Part shown: one piece after another, positions 63,294-64,000 of the stretch | How the letters are laid out: the number at the start of each line of letters is the position of its first letter | Numbering within the stretch: position 1 is the first letter of the stretch | Origin: an uncultured Colwellia sp. | GTDB taxonomy: Bacteria; Pseudomonadota; Gammaproteobacteria; Enterobacterales; Alteromonadaceae | Direction of reading: 5' to 3' | DNA length: 64,000 nucleotides | Assembly (NCBI GenBank): GCA_913058395.1 | Contig: CAJXQI010000009.1 | Span: 124,001-188,000, forward strand | Translations under genes and position numbers: made by a program | The notes under the pieces: model-generated | The model's input: only the letters and a program-made list of their open reading frames with translations | What the model was told of the DNA's origin: nothing | Databases searched by the model: none

Positions 63294-64000
63294 ATGACAA
63301 ATAAAACTACAATTTCAGCCAAATCTGCTCAGTTGTTTTCAAGCCAAGTATTAGACTGGTTTGAATTACAGGGTAGAAAACACTTGCCTTGGCAGCAAGA
63401 CAAAACGCCTTACCGTGTCTGGATTTCAGAAATAATGTTGCAACAAACCCAAGTTGCTACGGTGATCCCTTATTATCAACGATTTATGGCAAGCTTCCCG
63501 ACAGTCATCGACTTAGCTAATGCTGATGAAGATACTGTGTTGCATCATTGGACGGGGTTAGGTTATTACGCCCGCGCTAGAAACCTGCATAAGTCAGCTA
63601 AAATTATTCGTGACCAGTATTTAGGTGAATTTCCAGATGATATAGAGCAAGTTATTGCTTTGCCTGGTATTGGCCGTTCTACTGCAGGCGCAATATTAAG
63701 TTTGTCGCTACATAAACATCACGCAATATTAGACGGCAATGTTAAACGTGTGCTTGCCCGTTGTTATATGGTGCAAGGACATACAGGACAAGCTATCTAT
63801 GAAAAAACCTTATGGCCGATTACCGAAGTATTAACGCCCAAAAAAGGTGTAGCTAACTTCAATCAGGCCATGATGGATTTAGGCGCTATGGTTTGTACCC
63901 GTTCTAAACCTAAATGTGAAATTTGCCCGATACAAACAGCTTGCTTAGCTTTTGCAGGAGCTGAGCAAGCAAACTATCCACAAAAGAAACCCAAAAAAGT
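63294..64000 (+). CDS. mutY: Adenine DNA glycosylase MutY (3' end beyond window)
   Basis: From the ATG at 63294 the frame stays open to the right edge (about 235 codons of roughly 350). It carries [16 protein letters not shown] with the catalytic Glu, [13 protein letters not shown], the helix-hairpin-helix [13 protein letters not shown], the catalytic Asp in [13 protein letters not shown], and the four iron-sulfur cysteines in [17 protein letters not shown] (spacing 6-2-5). It removes adenine mispaired with 8-oxoguanine. The C-terminal MutT-like domain lies outside the window. It is divergent from yggL-trmB, a standard gammaproteobacterial arrangement. Confidence 0.95.
   Translation, partial: MTNKTTISAKSAQLFSSQVLDWFELQGRKHLPWQQDKTPYRVWISEIMLQQTQVATVIPYYQRFMASFPTVIDLANADEDTVLHHWTGLGYYARARNLHKSAKIIRDQYLGEFPDDIEQVIALPGIGRSTAGAILSLSLHKHHAILDGNVKRVLARCYMVQGHTGQAIYEKTLWPITEVLTPKKGVANFNQAMMDLGAMVCTRSKPKCEICPIQTACLAFAGAEQANYPQKKPKK

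Noticed and set aside
1-64000. CRISPR arrays, tRNA or rRNA genes, prophage, transposase genes
   Set aside because: No regularly spaced repeats, no cloverleaf-like or rRNA-like sequence and no transposase or phage protein was recognised in reading the window.

Overview
The window reads as chromosome of an AT-rich marine gammaproteobacterium of the Alteromonadales, most likely Colwelliaceae (Colwellia/Thalassotalea-like). This rests on the neighbourhoods fau-rpiA-serA, thyA/ptsP/rppH/mutH and trmB-yggL-mutY, the low-GC codon use, and the marine mixture of SulP, NhaC-type and DUF1538 transporters. The assignment is inference; no rRNA or marker search was possible.

1-20.8 kb is a leftward surface-polysaccharide locus. 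From its promoter side it carries a long SLBB export protein, tviB and tviC (UDP-HexNAc dehydrogenase and 4-epimerase), a second long SLBB paralogue, wzz, and wbpB-wbpD-wbpE for UDP-GlcNAc(3NAc)A. Then come wzx, wzy, an LpxD-like acyltransferase, a GT4 glycosyltransferase, a PglC-like initiating phosphosugar transferase, a PglD/NeuD-like acyltransferase, a 3-hydroxyacyl-CoA dehydrogenase and a DegT aminotransferase cut by the left edge. Two genes here are visibly damaged: wbpD has one in-frame stop, and a PIG-L deacetylase survives only as a frameshifted remnant. The 3-hydroxyacyl-CoA dehydrogenase beside acyltransferases suggests a 3-hydroxybutyrylated amino sugar.

21-37 kb is mostly housekeeping: a POT peptide transporter, fau, rpiA, serA, thyA, a TauE/SafE permease, ptsP, rppH, mutH, a GGDEF cyclase, a hexose-6-phosphate mutarotase, and a tandem pair of exported amidohydrolases of which the second has lost its metal ligands. 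37-39.3 kb holds a DUF1289 protein and a SulP transporter whose 5' leader looks like a structured regulatory RNA directly downstream of a good promoter.

39.3-53 kb is a hydroxyproline catabolism island. It has a GntR/FCD regulator, alpha-ketoglutarate semialdehyde dehydrogenase, 4-hydroxyproline 2-epimerase (Cys/Cys), trans-3-hydroxyproline dehydratase (Cys/Thr), a D-hydroxyproline-type FAD dehydrogenase, and further along a pyrroline-2-carboxylate reductase. The deaminase step is represented in this window only by a 5' gene remnant between the two racemase-family genes. A TGTATACA-centred palindrome lies upstream of both the dehydratase and the reductase. Inside the island are an NhaC-type antiporter and a tightly coupled four-gene unit, DUF1538-DUF1538-PII-like-CBS, the best candidate here for a little-described system: a paired membrane transporter with two built-in nucleotide sensors. 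An orphan histidine kinase follows.

53-64 kb holds an Ada/AlkA fusion plus ogt alkylation-repair operon, a 274-bp MITE-like element with terminal inverted repeats, a 1093-residue exported Asp-box propeller protein, an HtrA-like periplasmic protease, a small membrane protein, a Crp/Fnr regulator divergent from a GlcG/HbpS-like exported protein, trmB, yggL and mutY (cut by the right edge). No tRNA, rRNA, CRISPR array, phage or intact insertion sequence was recognised.
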